Below are positions 22,380 to 33,495 of a DNA stretch of 36,084 nt, in pieces. The stretch's first letter is position 1, and every line of letters starts with the position of its first letter. The notes beneath the pieces are model-generated. The model was not told the DNA's origin and did no database searches. It was given only the letters and a program-made list of their open reading frames with translations. The stretch is from Anaeromyces robustus (lineage: Eukaryota; Neocallimastigomycota; Neocallimastigomycetes; Neocallimastigales; Neocallimastigaceae). The stretch spans positions 12,501-48,584 of the forward strand of contig MCFG01000463.1 of the NCBI GenBank assembly GCA_002104895.1. Direction: 5' to 3'. Made by a program: the position numbers and the translations under genes.

Positions 22380-23317
22380 TTAAAGTGCAACATAAAGAAT
22401 GGTAAAGAGAATAAATAATTCAGTTAAAACAATACTGAAATATTTTCTAGTTTCTTTTCCACTATTTTCTTCAATATAATTTATTGTATTATTTGGATTA
22501 TTATCTGTATTATTAGTATTATCATTCGTATTATTCATAGTATTATTATTAGCATTAGCATTAGTATTAGTATTTGTATTAGTAGTAGAGGTAATATTAT
22601 TATTATTATTATTATTTATTTTATTCATAGTTTCATCCGATATTTTTGGTTTTGATTCTTCAAATTTTTTTATAATATTAGTTTTATTTTCATTTTCATT
22701 TGAGGAACTTGTTGCTATATTTTCATTATTATTATTATTATTATTATATAAAATTTCATTTTTTTTCCTTTCTTCTTCTATTTCTTCTGGTGTAATTCTT
22801 TCACTATAGGGAACATAATATTCATCCACAATACATGTTCTATAACATTGAGTTAATAATTCTAATTCAATAGATGGATCAGGATATTTAGCATTACATG
22901 TTCTTTGACATTCTACTGTTCTTCTAATAGCTTCATAATCTGGATTGGGAACATTATAACATCTAGCAATACAACTAAGATTTTCACCACATTCTTTTTC
23001 TACAACACAATTATTTGCTTTTTTTTTTTTTTTAATAAAAAAAAAAAAAAAAAAAAGAAACAAAAAATAAATTTTTTTTTATCATTATAATCAATAATCA
23101 TTAATTTTTTTTTATTAATAAATAGATTTATATAATATATTTATATATATAATTTTTTTTTCATTCATTATTATTTTCTTTTCTTTTCCTTTTCTTTTTA
23201 TACTTTACCTTCTTCTAAAGTAGGATCAATATTACGAATTACAAAAGTATTTATTTCATTGAAACATAATAATAATGTTGTAAATGTGATATATAAAGAA
23301 TTATTTATGAATTTCAT
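22380..23317 (-). CDS. secreted Cys-rich, Asn/Thr-rich, probably GPI-anchored surface protein
   Basis: Two exons on the minus strand: 23317-23209 (36 codons plus one base) and 23017-22380, with a 191-nt intron (donor GTAAAG, acceptor after a long A run) in phase 1. The product has 248 aa. Exon 1 is a signal peptide, MKFINNSLYITFTTLLLCFN, and NIDPTLEE; the split codon gives Ala and leads into NNCVVEKECGENLSC. Eight cysteines follow in the order C-x5-C-x5-C-x3-C-x16-C-x3-C-x16-C-x3-C, so three CX3C pairs are spaced exactly 16 residues apart. An acidic stretch (ITPEEIEEERKK) and a long Asn/Thr/Ser-rich stalk come next, and the protein ends in a hydrophobic tail (YFSIVLTELFILFTILYVAL). Leader, Cys domain, low-complexity stalk and hydrophobic C-terminus are the layout of fungal GPI-anchored wall proteins. 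A single-pass membrane anchor is the alternative. I do not recognise the Cys domain as a named family, and the function is unknown. Confidence 0.8.
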
Positions 23318-24562
23318 AATATTTTTTTTTGTTTGTTTGTTTATTACAATTTTTATAATATAAAGAATAATATATATATATATATATATATTACAATTTG
23401 TTTATTATTTATTGTTTTTTTTTTTTTTTATCCTTTATGCTTTATTCTTTTTTATAACTTTTCAATCTCTGAATCGATCAATTTTACCTATAATTCTTCC
23501 TATAGTTATATTTTTTTTTATTTTTTATTTTATAAAAAGATATAGAATTTATCAAATTTTTATTTTTATTTTATTTTTATTTTTATTTTATTTTATTTTA
23601 TTTTATTTTAATTCATTAAATAAATTTTAATAATGATGCTTTTACATTTTTAAATATATATTTATATTATATTAATATTAACATTAACATCGTATAAAAT
23701 ATAAATATTTATTAATAAAATTTATTAATATATATTATTTTTAATAAATTTAAGAAAACAAAAGAGAGATAATATATTAAATATATATAAATATAAACAT
23801 TTTAATTATAAATTATAATTTATAGTAATACTAAAAAGGTATGACAAGTTAAAAATAAAAATATTATTAAATTTATAATATTTTAAAGGAAAAAAAAAAA
23901 AAAAAAAAAAAAAAAGAAAAATACGAAAAAGATAATTCCTTTTGAATAGTGATTAAAATTTAATAATAATAATAATAATAATAATAAAAATAAAATAATA
24001 ATAAAATAATAATAATAATATTTTTTATTTTTTTATTTTTTTATTTTTTTATTTTTTTATTTAATAAATTATTTTTTCAAAGGCATTTTATAAAATGTTT
24101 ATAAATAAATAAATAAATAAATATAATATTTAATAATTTGAATTTAAATTAAATGCCCAATCATTCCATTAATAATGTTTAAGTTTAAATAAATTATTTA
24201 TATTATAAAAAATTCAAAAAAAAATTCAAAAAAAAATTCAAAAAAAAAAAAAATAATAAATAAATAATTAATTAAAAAAATTGTGATACAAATACAAATT
24301 CCTATTAATTAAATTTTATATATATTTTTTCCTTAAATTAATTTATAATTGAATATTTTCGAGTTAACTCCATTTATCTATTTGATATCTATTTAATTCT
24401 TTTTTTTTTTTTAGAAAAAAAGAAAAAAAACAAACAGTTATACTATTACTTTATTAAATTTTAATAACGTAGAATGTTATTATTGAAATTAAAAATATGT
24501 ATGTGATATCCTAAAAATATATATAATAAGAAAAATTCCTGAAAAAAAAAAAAAGAAAAACT

Positions 24563-24594
<32 letters not shown>

Positions 24595-25319
24595 TTATAA
24601 CAATCCAAAAAAAGAGTAAAATTAGTCCTATAAAATAAAAATAAAAAATAAAAATAAAAAAAAAAGAATTGAGGTAGTCCAAGTTAATTCTAAAAAAAAT
24701 AGCTTGATTAAAGCCAATTTCCATAATTAAGAGTTGTCCATATAAATTCTAAGAAAGTACATATTAATATTAATTCCATAGGTATCTAGATTTCGATGTA
24801 GTAGCATATAATTCCAATAATTTAATTGTAATATATAAATAAGCTTTTTACAAACAATATTTAATTATTTTAAAAAAAAAAAAAAACAAGAGTAGTGTTT
24901 TTTTTTTTTTTTTTGTTTAGTTTTGTGTTTTTGTATTTTGTTTTATTTTAAGTTATTTGAGTTATATATACATTAGAATTGTACTATTTCTTTTTTTTTT
25001 TTTTTATTATATATATTTTTTATTTTTTATTTTATATATATATATATTTTTATTTTTTATTTTACTTTATTTTTACTTTATTTTTCTTTTAAAAAATTAA
25101 ATATATACATTTATTAAATTAAAATAATCAACAAAGATCAAAAATTGTTAATTATTTTTACTATAAATATTAAATAAGAAAGAAAGAAAGAAAAAAAAAA
25201 TATTATATAAAATATTTTTTAATTATCACATAAATTCATTCATTCATTCACTTATTCATTAATTAAAAAAAATTTTTTTTCTTTTATTTGTATTTTATTG
25301 TTATATATACTAGTAATAA
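23318..25319. other. intergenic region with simple repeats
   Basis: No gene is recognised. Contents include a TA run (23371-23390), TTTTA runs (23560-23612), AAT runs (23959-23984), an 8-bp repeat of A plus seven T (24020-24061), AATTCAAAAAAA repeats (24211-24245) and long A and T runs at 23889-23915, 24541-24590 and 24898-24914. The segment 24660-24860 has mixed composition without coding character. Confidence 0.55.
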
Positions 25320-26900
25320 GTTTAGAAGATACGGTAGGTAAACTATCTTCAATACCCTATAAAATAGCTTGAATGATACTGAGCGGATTGATCTTCAAAA
25401 GATATTTGAGATATAAAATGGATAATTGTTTTCTCTCATTCCATAACGTGACATTGGTGTAATAGAATTATTACGACAAATAAAATCAGTAAATAATTCA
25501 ATATGTTGAGTACTGTGATTTGAATTATCTGTAGTAGTAATACGTTCTAATTGTTTTAATATACTTTGTTTTCGTAAATCGTTATCTACTTTTTCTTTGT
25601 TACTATATGTAATATAATAAGAACGATCAGGATCAATATATTCATTTTTTGAAAAGAGGATCAAGATCTGTTCCAATCACTTCTATATATAAAATTCATC
25701 TCCACGATATTTAAAAGTAATTTTCTTGACACCTTTAGTTCCTGTTCCTGTTAAAGTAATGTTATCTAATAACTCTTTAATATTTTCATAGGTAATATTA
25801 ATATAATTACTATCAAGTATTAAGTATCTTTCTTTTTCATCAAATTCAATATTATTAGATATTAAATAATTAAATAATAATTCATTAGTGATTTTTTAGA
25901 TTCATTATCATTATCCATTTATTTTTATCATTTTTTTCAGTAGTATCTATTTCTTTTTCTTTATTTTTATCATTTTTTTTCAGTAGTATCTATTTCTTTT
26001 TCTTTATTTATATTATTTTTTTTCAGTAGTATCTATTTTTTTATTTTTAATATTTTTATCATCATTATTACTTTTAGTATTTTAACTATCTTTTTCAGAA
26101 GATGTTTCTTTTATTTTGTAAATGCATAACATATCTGCATCAACTATATAATCTATTCCTTTACTATTTAACCAATCTAAAAATTTTGAAGCTGGCTTGT
26201 ATGAATTCGATATATAAATTGGTCAAAATTAATAGTAGAATCCCAAGTAGCAATAATATTATCAGTTTCTTTTAAATACTTTTTTATCTTTTGAAGTATT
26301 ATATTTGGATGTATTTTTCGACTATAAATAATATGAAGATGAATAAAGATAAAATCTTAAATTGAAACCGTTATAAATTACATCTAATAACTACATGATT
26401 TAATTTGACATATTTCATACTATTTAAAAAAAAATTTAATGTATTATCATAATTTCCTGGTTTTAAATAAAATTTTATCGTACTAAAGTCGAATTTATTA
26501 TTATGAGATTATGAGTTATTTGATTTAATTCATTTAAACCATTAATATTTTCTTCACCACCAGAAAATTTATGAAAATAACTCAAAGCAGATTGAATAAC
26601 TGGTTTTCCAATAGTTTGGTACTGTTATTATTCCAACATGAGTATTTTGGTTTTACTCTACATGCATCTATACGATTTATAATAATTTCAGCAAATTTAT
26701 CTGGTTTAAAATTTTTAGAATTTGATTTTTTTTTTTTCGAGATATTTTCTTATTTTCAAAAGAATATTTTTAATGTGTAAATTGAATTGGTCATTTTCAT
26801 CTTTATATATGATTTATTATTCTTTCACATATATAATTAATATCTGTTTCAGAAATGTTTTTTGTCCTATTTTGATTTTATATTTTTTTTAAACAACCTT
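25320..26900 (-). pseudogene. fossil of a divergent Rpb1-like RNA polymerase largest subunit, possibly viral
   Basis: Relic on the minus strand covering the C-terminal half of a multisubunit RNA polymerase largest subunit. Recognisable parts, in protein order, are: the segment before the trigger loop with a DKFAEIIINRI stretch and an RV-x-P-like motif (about 26640-26720); the trigger-loop region with an S-x-F-H-x-F-S-G-G-E-x-N-I motif, equivalent to the cellular T-F-H-x-A-G-x-x-x-x-N-V-T (about 26500-26610); and the Rpb1 domain-5 end, where H-I-E-L-F-T-D, P-M-S-R-Y-G-M and I-S-F-E-D correspond to H-x-x-L-L-x-D...I-x-R-x-G-x...S-F-E (about 25390-25500). It is broken, with at least five interruptions, and lacks the N-terminal half. 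It is far from the near-invariant eukaryotic Rpb1, which argues against a simple host duplicate. A nucleocytoplasmic large DNA virus (for example asfarvirus-like) or a linear-plasmid-like element is a plausible source. Family level is fairly sure; source is inference. Confidence 0.65.
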
Positions 26901-27432
26901 TTAAACTTTATTATTATTTAATTTTATAATATTTTTATTAATTTTTAATCATTTTACTATCAATATTTTCATTATAACTTATCTTTAATAATAAATGTAT
27001 ATTACTATTAATGTGAAATACCAAAATTTATATTACAAATATATTAAATATTTTAATAAATAATAATAATAATATATATATATTTAATTATTAATAATTA
27101 TATTATAAAATTATAAAATATTTATATTTATATTATTGTATAATAATCACATATATTTTTATATAATTCTATGTTATATGTAATATAAAAAATTCAATAA
27201 AATATTAATAATAAATAAAAAAAATTAATAAGTAATAAAAACAAAGGACAATTTTTTTTGTAATAATAATAATAATAATATATATATATATATATTTTAA
27301 AGAACACAATTTATACATTATCTTTTATTGAGTTTAAATAAGTATATCTATAATAGAATTTCCTAAATAAAAAGTTATTAATCTTTCTTGGTTTTCTCTT
27401 TGGTCTTGTTGGTCTCTCTCTATCTTATCTTA

Positions 27433-27680
27433 ATTGGATGGATCAAGAAAAGCTAAATAAGTATCTTTCCCTTTGAATTTACATCTTTGACAGATAGATA
27501 GAATAGAGATATAAAGTCTAATACATCTTTCCTTATTTTGAATGCCAAACTGCTCTGGTCTGATGAATCTATGACTTATATCATATTCAGAAATTTTAGA
27601 TGAGATAATTTTTCAAAAGAATCTTGATACCATTATTGATAAGTGAAATACCACAATAGTTATCACATTTTGATAGATCT

Positions 27681-27713
<33 letters not shown>

Positions 27714-27740
27714 TTTTTGGAATAGATTCAATGGATACAT
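27433..27740 (-). mobile_element. LINE reverse-transcriptase fragment (dead)
   Basis: On the minus strand a frame reads INVSIESIPKTK, then a long Lys run from a pure A tract, then KGDLSKCDNYCGISLINNGIK. This is the classic start of non-LTR reverse transcriptases (K-K-G-D-x-x-x-C-x-N-Y-R-G-I-S-L). After a frameshift near 27607 the reading continues as KIISSKISEYDISHRFIRPEQ, FGIQNKERC and DTYLAFLDPSN, matching the family's Q-x-G-F-R...C...L-A-F-I-D-F-x-K-A-Y-D, where a stop ends it. The YADD catalytic box and both element ends are absent, so this is a short internal piece of domain 1-3. The clade (RTE, CR1, L1 or other) cannot be told from so little. The roughly 31-bp T run at 27682-27712 is an A-tract expansion inside the old coding region. 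Confidence 0.8.
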
Positions 27741-28613
27741 TTATTGTAAATTTATAATAATTATATTTTTAATTTAAACTTTTCAATGGATACAATAAAT
27801 AATTTAAAGTTACTTGATATATCAGAAGTATTAGAAATACAAAAATTTTTGAGTCTTTATATATATATATATATTTTTAGACTAAATGATTAATGAATCT
27901 TTAAAACAGTTAGCAGAAAAATTAAATGTTTCTTTGGAAATGTTAGAAAATATTTACGAAGATGTTATTTATTGAAAATTTATAATAATGAGTTAAATTC
28001 CAATATACACCATTACCATAATTACATAATTACATTTTTAATATAAAATATTTATATAAATTAATATTTTGTATATTTGTATATTTGTATATAAAGATTT
28101 TTATATATATATAAAAAAAAAAAAAAAGTTGAAATATTAATATATAAATAAGAAATATTAAAAACATTAAAAAACATTAAAAAACATTAAAAAAACGAAA
28201 ATGGATAAAATAAAAAGTTTATGAAATTGACAGAGAAACAATAAAAAAACTTTCTCATTTTTTTTTTTTTTTTAAAAAAAAAAATGTTTTAAAATATTTT
28301 TGTAGGTATAAAGTATAAACCTTTTTATAACAAAAAATAAAAATAATATTATATTATATTACAATACCTTTTAAAAATACTATAAACATTTTTTTTTTTT
28401 TAAAATAAAATAAAGCAAAACAAAACAAAGTAAAATAAAATAAAAATAAAAAACAAAATACAAAAACACAAAACTAAACAAAAAAAAAAACTCTTATTCT
28501 TTTTTTTTTTTTTTTTTTTAAATTAAATATTGTTTGTAGATTTTTATTAATAAAAAAAAAATTATATTTTTTTAATATATTACAAAAAATTACGATATGA
28601 GCTTTTAATATAA

Positions 28614-28645
<32 letters not shown>

Positions 28646-28785
28646 ATTTTTTTAATCTTTAAATTATTATTATTATTAATTTTAATTTTTTTTTTTATAT
28701 GTTAAATTTTTTAAATGGTGTGTAAATAACTCTAATGATATATATTATTTGCAATTTTTTTTTTTTTTATATAAACAATTATTTG

Positions 28786-28818
<33 letters not shown>

Positions 28819-29077
28819 CAATTTATAAATACTTTCTTATTAGTAAATTTATAAATCAAAATAATCTTTTTTTTTTCTTTTTTTTTTTTTTTTGATTAAA
28901 ATAAGTAAATCATGTTAGATATTTTAAAAAAAAAAAAAAATAAAAAGATAATAAAATTTACTTATTTTATTTAATAATATAATATTATTATTATTTTTTA
29001 ATTATATTATTATTATTATTGTTATATCGTTTGTTGTTATTATTATTGTTTTTATTTATTATATAAAATTATAGGGC
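27741..29077. other. intergenic region downstream of AsnA
   Basis: A 25-codon frame at 27892-27975 (MINESLKQLAEKLNVSLEML) looks protein-like but is too short to call. The rest consists of T runs at 28500-28519 and 28789-28818, AAT/ATT runs at 28616-28644 and 28963-29045, and A runs. The AsnA transcript should end in its right part. Confidence 0.5.
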
Positions 29078-30112
29078 TTATTTTAAAACAATGTTGTTTT
29101 CAGCACATTTCTTAACCATATCTTCTGGCCAAATACTGGATTGAGATTCACCAATATGAGCCATACGAAGGAAGAACATGCAAAGACGTGATTGACCAAT
29201 ACCACCACCAATAGAAAGTGGAACTTTGTCTTCAAGAACAGCCTTATGGAAGATTAACTTCTTTCTGTCAGTAGTACCAGTTATTTCAAGTTGACGAAGT
29301 AAAGCATCTTTATCAACACGAATACCCATAGATGAAATTTCAAAGGAACGTTGAAGAAGTGGGTTCCAGAAAATAATATCACCGTTTAAACCATAGTAAC
29401 CTGGTTCAGTTTCAGTACTCCAATCATCATAATCTGGAGAACGACCATCATGTATTTTACCGTTACTTAATTTACCACCAATACCAATAATGAAAACAGC
29501 ACCATACTTTTCAGCAGCTTTGTTTTCTCTTTCGAATGGAGTTAAATCTGGGTATTCCTTTAATAAATCTTCAGATTGAATAAAAGTAATTGAATCTGGA
29601 AGGATTGGTTTAATATGTGGGAAACGTTTGTAAACGAATTCTTCCATATCTTTTAAAACACCATAGATAGTTTTAACAGTTTTCTTTAAGTATTTTAAGT
29701 TACGATCTTCTGGTCTAATAGAACGTTCCCAATCCCATTGATCAACGTAAATTGAGTGAAGGTTATCTAATTCTTCTTCATCTGGACGAAGAGCATTCAT
29801 ATCAGTATATAAACCGTAACCTGGAGCAATGTTATAAGCACCTAACTTCATTCTCTTCCATTTAGCTAAAGAGTGAACAATTTCACACTTTTTATCGTTC
29901 ATACATTTAACACCAAAAGTAACTGGACGTTCAATACCATTTAAATTATCGTTAATACCAGTATCAGCAGCAACGAAAAGTGGAGCAGTTACTCTACGTA
30001 AACGAAGAGCAGTTGAGAAATCATCTTGGAAGTGATCCTTAAGAAGTTTAAGGGCATCTTCAGACATTTCTGGGTCAATAGTTGGTTTGTAGTTTTCTGG
30101 AATAATAAGCAT
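29078..30112 (-). CDS. asnA: aspartate-ammonia ligase (AsnA-type asparagine synthetase)
   Basis: Intact, intronless, 344 aa. The family enzyme makes asparagine from aspartate, ammonia and ATP (giving AMP and PPi) with a class II aminoacyl-tRNA-synthetase fold. It is distinct from the glutamine-dependent AsnB/Asns that is usual in eukaryotes. Full-length agreement with bacterial AsnA (330-345 aa): APLFVAADTGINDNLNGIER (residues 44-62), VHSLAKWKR (79-87), LRPDE, YVDQWDWER (122-130), GAVFIIGIGGKL, SPDYDDW (225-231), GLNGDIIFWNP (241-251), SSMGIRVD (260-267) and GGGIGQSRL (302-310). No key motif is missing, so it should be active. The start MLIIPENYKP and the end (SIWPEDMVKKCAENNIVLK) resemble, from memory, Bacteroidota and Clostridia versions more than the E. 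coli form. The context AAAATG is a normal fungal start. Codons lean to GGT, AAG and AAC, closer to L19 than to the cyclin gene, suggesting strong expression. Likely horizontal transfer; cytosolic, since no targeting leader is seen. Confidence 0.97.
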   Translation of the reverse strand: MLIIPENYKPTIDPEMSEDALKLLKDHFQDDFSTALRLRRVTAPLFVAADTGINDNLNGIERPVTFGVKCMNDKKCEIVHSLAKWKRMKLGAYNIAPGYGLYTDMNALRPDEEELDNLHSIYVDQWDWERSIRPEDRNLKYLKKTVKTIYGVLKDMEEFVYKRFPHIKPILPDSITFIQSEDLLKEYPDLTPFERENKAAEKYGAVFIIGIGGKLSNGKIHDGRSPDYDDWSTETEPGYYGLNGDIIFWNPLLQRSFEISSMGIRVDKDALLRQLEITGTTDRKKLIFHKAVLEDKVPLSIGGGIGQSRLCMFFLRMAHIGESQSSIWPEDMVKKCAENNIVLK

Positions 30113-31574
30113 TTTGGATATTTATTTATATATTAAAAAAAAAATTCTATTATAAAAAATTTAAAAAAAAAAGGGTAATATTTATTTTTTTTAAACTATA
30201 TTATTTTAATATTATATTTTTATTAAAATAATATTTTTTTTGTTAAATTTAGAATTTATTTTAAAAAAAAATATATATATAAAGATAAAAAGAAGATTAG
30301 TATATATAAATATTATTATAATATTATATTTAATAATTAAAACTTTTTACATTCTTTTATTTTTGTATATATTAAAAATAATAATATTAAAACTAAAAAT
30401 AACTATACTAAATATTATTTTTTTTATTAATTATTATTTTATTTCTAATTCTATCTATTATATGATATATTAAGTATTACTATATTTTTATTACTATTAT
30501 TTTTTTTTTTATTTCTAAATCTATCTACTATATGATTTAAAATCTTTATATTATCAAAAATTATGCTTTTTTTTTTTTTTCAATAGTATTATCTCTTTTT
30601 TTTTTTTTTTTTAATACTATACAATTATTATTTAAAATAAAGTTTTTTTTTTTTTTTTTTATTCTTTCTTTAAGTTATTACTTTGTATTATCTTATCTTT
30701 AAAACTATTTAAAACAAATATTAGTTTATAAAAAAAAATAAAAGTATCAAAATACCTTTAAATTATTATATCAATAATTATATGATTTTATATACAATTA
30801 AATTATAATGATATGAAAAAAAAAAAAAAAAGAAAAAGAAAAAGATAAAAACACTGGTATATATATAGTTTTTTTTTTTTTTTTTCCTTCTTCGTTTGTC
30901 TATCATCAATATTAATATATATTATATTATATAATATAATAATTATATTATTATATATTATTATATATATATTATATATTATATTATTATTATTATATAG
31001 TATTAATATTGAATTATAATTAATCTCTTAACTTTTTTTTTTTTTTTTTTGATTATAATTAATTTCTTAATACAATTTATTATCTATAATCTACTATAAT
31101 AGAAAAAAATAAATAATAAATAATATTAATATAATAAATATAATTATAATATATGGATAATATATATAATGTATATATAACAAATATTAATTTAATTTAC
31201 ATTCAATACTACCATAATAAATGAATAAATGAATAATTAAATTATAAATAAATAATATAAAATTAATAAATAAATAAATTAATTAATTAATAAATAAATT
31301 TAATATTAATTGATACATAATTAGAAAATAATAAAAATCATCCTTAAAAAAATTAATATTAATTAAGATTAGGATTTTTATATATGAAATAATAAATAAA
31401 AGATAAAAAAAAAAAAAAAGATAAAAAACGAATAAATTTAAAATATATTATCCTTTGAGTAAAAATGATAAGTATAATATATTTAATATATTATTTAATA
31501 TATTATAAATTATACTATGATATATTATAAATTTATATCAGGTAAATAAATTATCAAAAATTAAAAGTCATAAG

Positions 31575-31579
31575 TAAAA

Positions 31580-31650
<71 letters not shown>

Positions 31651-31712
31651 GTAAATAAATAAATAAATATAAATAATTAATTAATAACTAAGTAAATAAA
31701 TAAATCAATCAA

Positions 31713-31764
<52 letters not shown>

Positions 31765-31771
31765 AAATGAA

Positions 31772-31850
<79 letters not shown>

Positions 31851-31856
31851 ATCAAT
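31575..31856. repeat. TAAA microsatellite, two long blocks
   Basis: Nearly continuous TAAA units with a few variants (GTAA, TCAA) in two blocks, 31575-31669 and 31691-31856, about 60 units in all. Confidence 0.97.
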
Positions 31857-32018
31857 AAAAGGTAAAGTTTAAAAAAAAAAAAATAATTATTTTCAATTAA
31901 AACATTAAGAAATAAATAACGGATAAAATAATAATGAAATAGTAAATAATGAAATAATGAAATAATAAAAATTCAATAAATAAATGATTTAAAATTGTTT
32001 TCTTTCTTTTATCATTTT

Positions 32019-32019
<1 letters not shown>

Positions 32020-32057
<38 letters not shown>

Positions 32058-32059
32058 TT
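32020..32059. repeat. TTTA microsatellite
   Basis: About ten TTTA units, opposite in strand sense to the TAAA blocks on its left. Confidence 0.95.
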
Positions 32060-32680
32060 ATTTATAATAATATAAATAAAAAAAAAGAAAATTCAAAGGA
32101 ATTTTGATATTATTCATATGTTATTTTTATTGACTTTGTTTATATAATTATAATTAAATAAATAATAAAAAAAAGTATTATTATTTATTATTTATTATGA
32201 AATTTTGATAATGTAAAAAAAAGATATAAAATATTTTCTTTATCTTTTACTTTTATTATTATTCTTTATTATTATTATAATGATGATTTTCAATTTTCAA
32301 TTTTCTTATGATGATGATGATATAAATTAATAATACATTTATCCTTTTTATTTATTTGTTTATTTATTTTTATCTATTTTTCATTTCATCCTTTTTATTT
32401 TTTTTTAATATCTTTTAAATAGTAATTAAAGTAAAGAATTTAAGTAATTTTTAAAGTAATTCGAAGGTAATGGAATAAATACAAATCCATTTGTAATATA
32501 ATAATTGTTTATCATATAAAAAAGAAATGATTATTATAATAAAGATCAAGTTATGTTATAATAATAGTATTTTTTTTAATTACTTTGTTGTTTGTTATTG
32601 TAGTTGTTATTTACTTGTTTACTTGTTTTTTTTTTTTTTTGATTTGGTTCTTTTTGTGCTGTGTTGTGTTTGTCTAAGTT

Positions 32681-32738
32681 TTAAAAAATTCAGTTTTAAC
32701 AATTAATTATTAATTAATTATTAAACTGAATTTTTTAA
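32681..32738. repeat. 16-bp perfect inverted repeat with 26-nt spacer
   Basis: TTAAAAAATTCAGTTT at 32681-32696 is matched by its exact reverse complement at 32723-32738. The spacer is made of TAATTAAT units. It could fold as a hairpin. It is too far from any gene to be called a terminator and may be a remnant of a small inverted-repeat element. Confidence 0.85.
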
Positions 32739-33392
32739 TTTTTAATTTTTTTGATCAATTAAAAAAAAAAATTTTTTTTTATCAAATTTTAAATTTTTGT
32801 TGGTTATTTTAAAATAATATATTGTCAATAATATTATTAAAATATAATTATTATATTCTTAATATATATTATAAATATATTATAAATATATTATTTATTT
32901 TTCCTTCTTTATGGAATTCATTATTTCTCTTTCTTTTTATTATTATTATTATTACAAGTATTTGTTAAAAAATTCATTATTTATAGTTAATGAATAAATA
33001 ACTAATAAAATGAATAAAAAATAAGTAATATATAAATAGATAATATTATAAAATAAATAAATAAATAGTAATTGTGGATAGATTTATAATAAATTAAATA
33101 TTAAAATTCCAAAGAATCCATAAAAAGAATTTTAAATGTAACTTTTTTTTTTTTTTAAAAAATATTATATATTAAAGATAAAAATTGTCAATAATTATAA
33201 TATAATTATAATAATAAATAAATAAATAATAAATAATAAATAAAAAAATTGAATTTTTTTTTTTTGCTTTTAAAAGAAAAATGATAAAATGTATGAAATA
33301 TATTAGTCAATTTATTTTAATATATGTGAACCATTTATACTAATTAATTGTGTATTAACCACTGAAATTATTTATAGATAGGATTAATCAGT

Positions 33393-33460
33393 ATTTATTT
33401 ATTTATTTATTTATTTATTTATTCAATTATTTATTCAATTATTTATTTACTTATTTATTC

Positions 33461-33493
<33 letters not shown>

Positions 33494-33495
33494 TT
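33393..33495. repeat. TTTA microsatellite with interruptions
   Basis: TTTA units broken by a few TTCAA and TTAC variants, about 25 units. Confidence 0.95.

Noticed and set aside
23018-23063. Met-Phe-rich start of the Cys-rich frame (MFLFFFFFFIKKKKK)
   Set aside because: This extension is intron sequence made of A/T runs. A proper signal-peptide exon with a matching splice phase exists at 23317-23209.
22905-23090. Plus-strand 61-codon frame opposite the Cys-rich gene
   Set aside because: It is antisense to the well-supported exon 2 and intron of the minus-strand gene and ends in Lys from an A run.
26571-26780. 69-codon plus-strand frame
   Set aside because: It is antisense to the polymerase relic. 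The protein similarity is on the minus strand.
27892-27975. 25-codon plus-strand frame MINESLKQLAEKLNVSLEML...
   Set aside because: It looks helical and protein-like but is too short. No upstream exon with a convincing donor could be placed, and it borders the LINE relic.
30240-30473. 77-codon plus-strand frame
   Set aside because: It is Ile/Leu/Tyr/Lys-only sequence expected from A/T DNA, lies in the AsnA promoter region, and has no recognisable motif.
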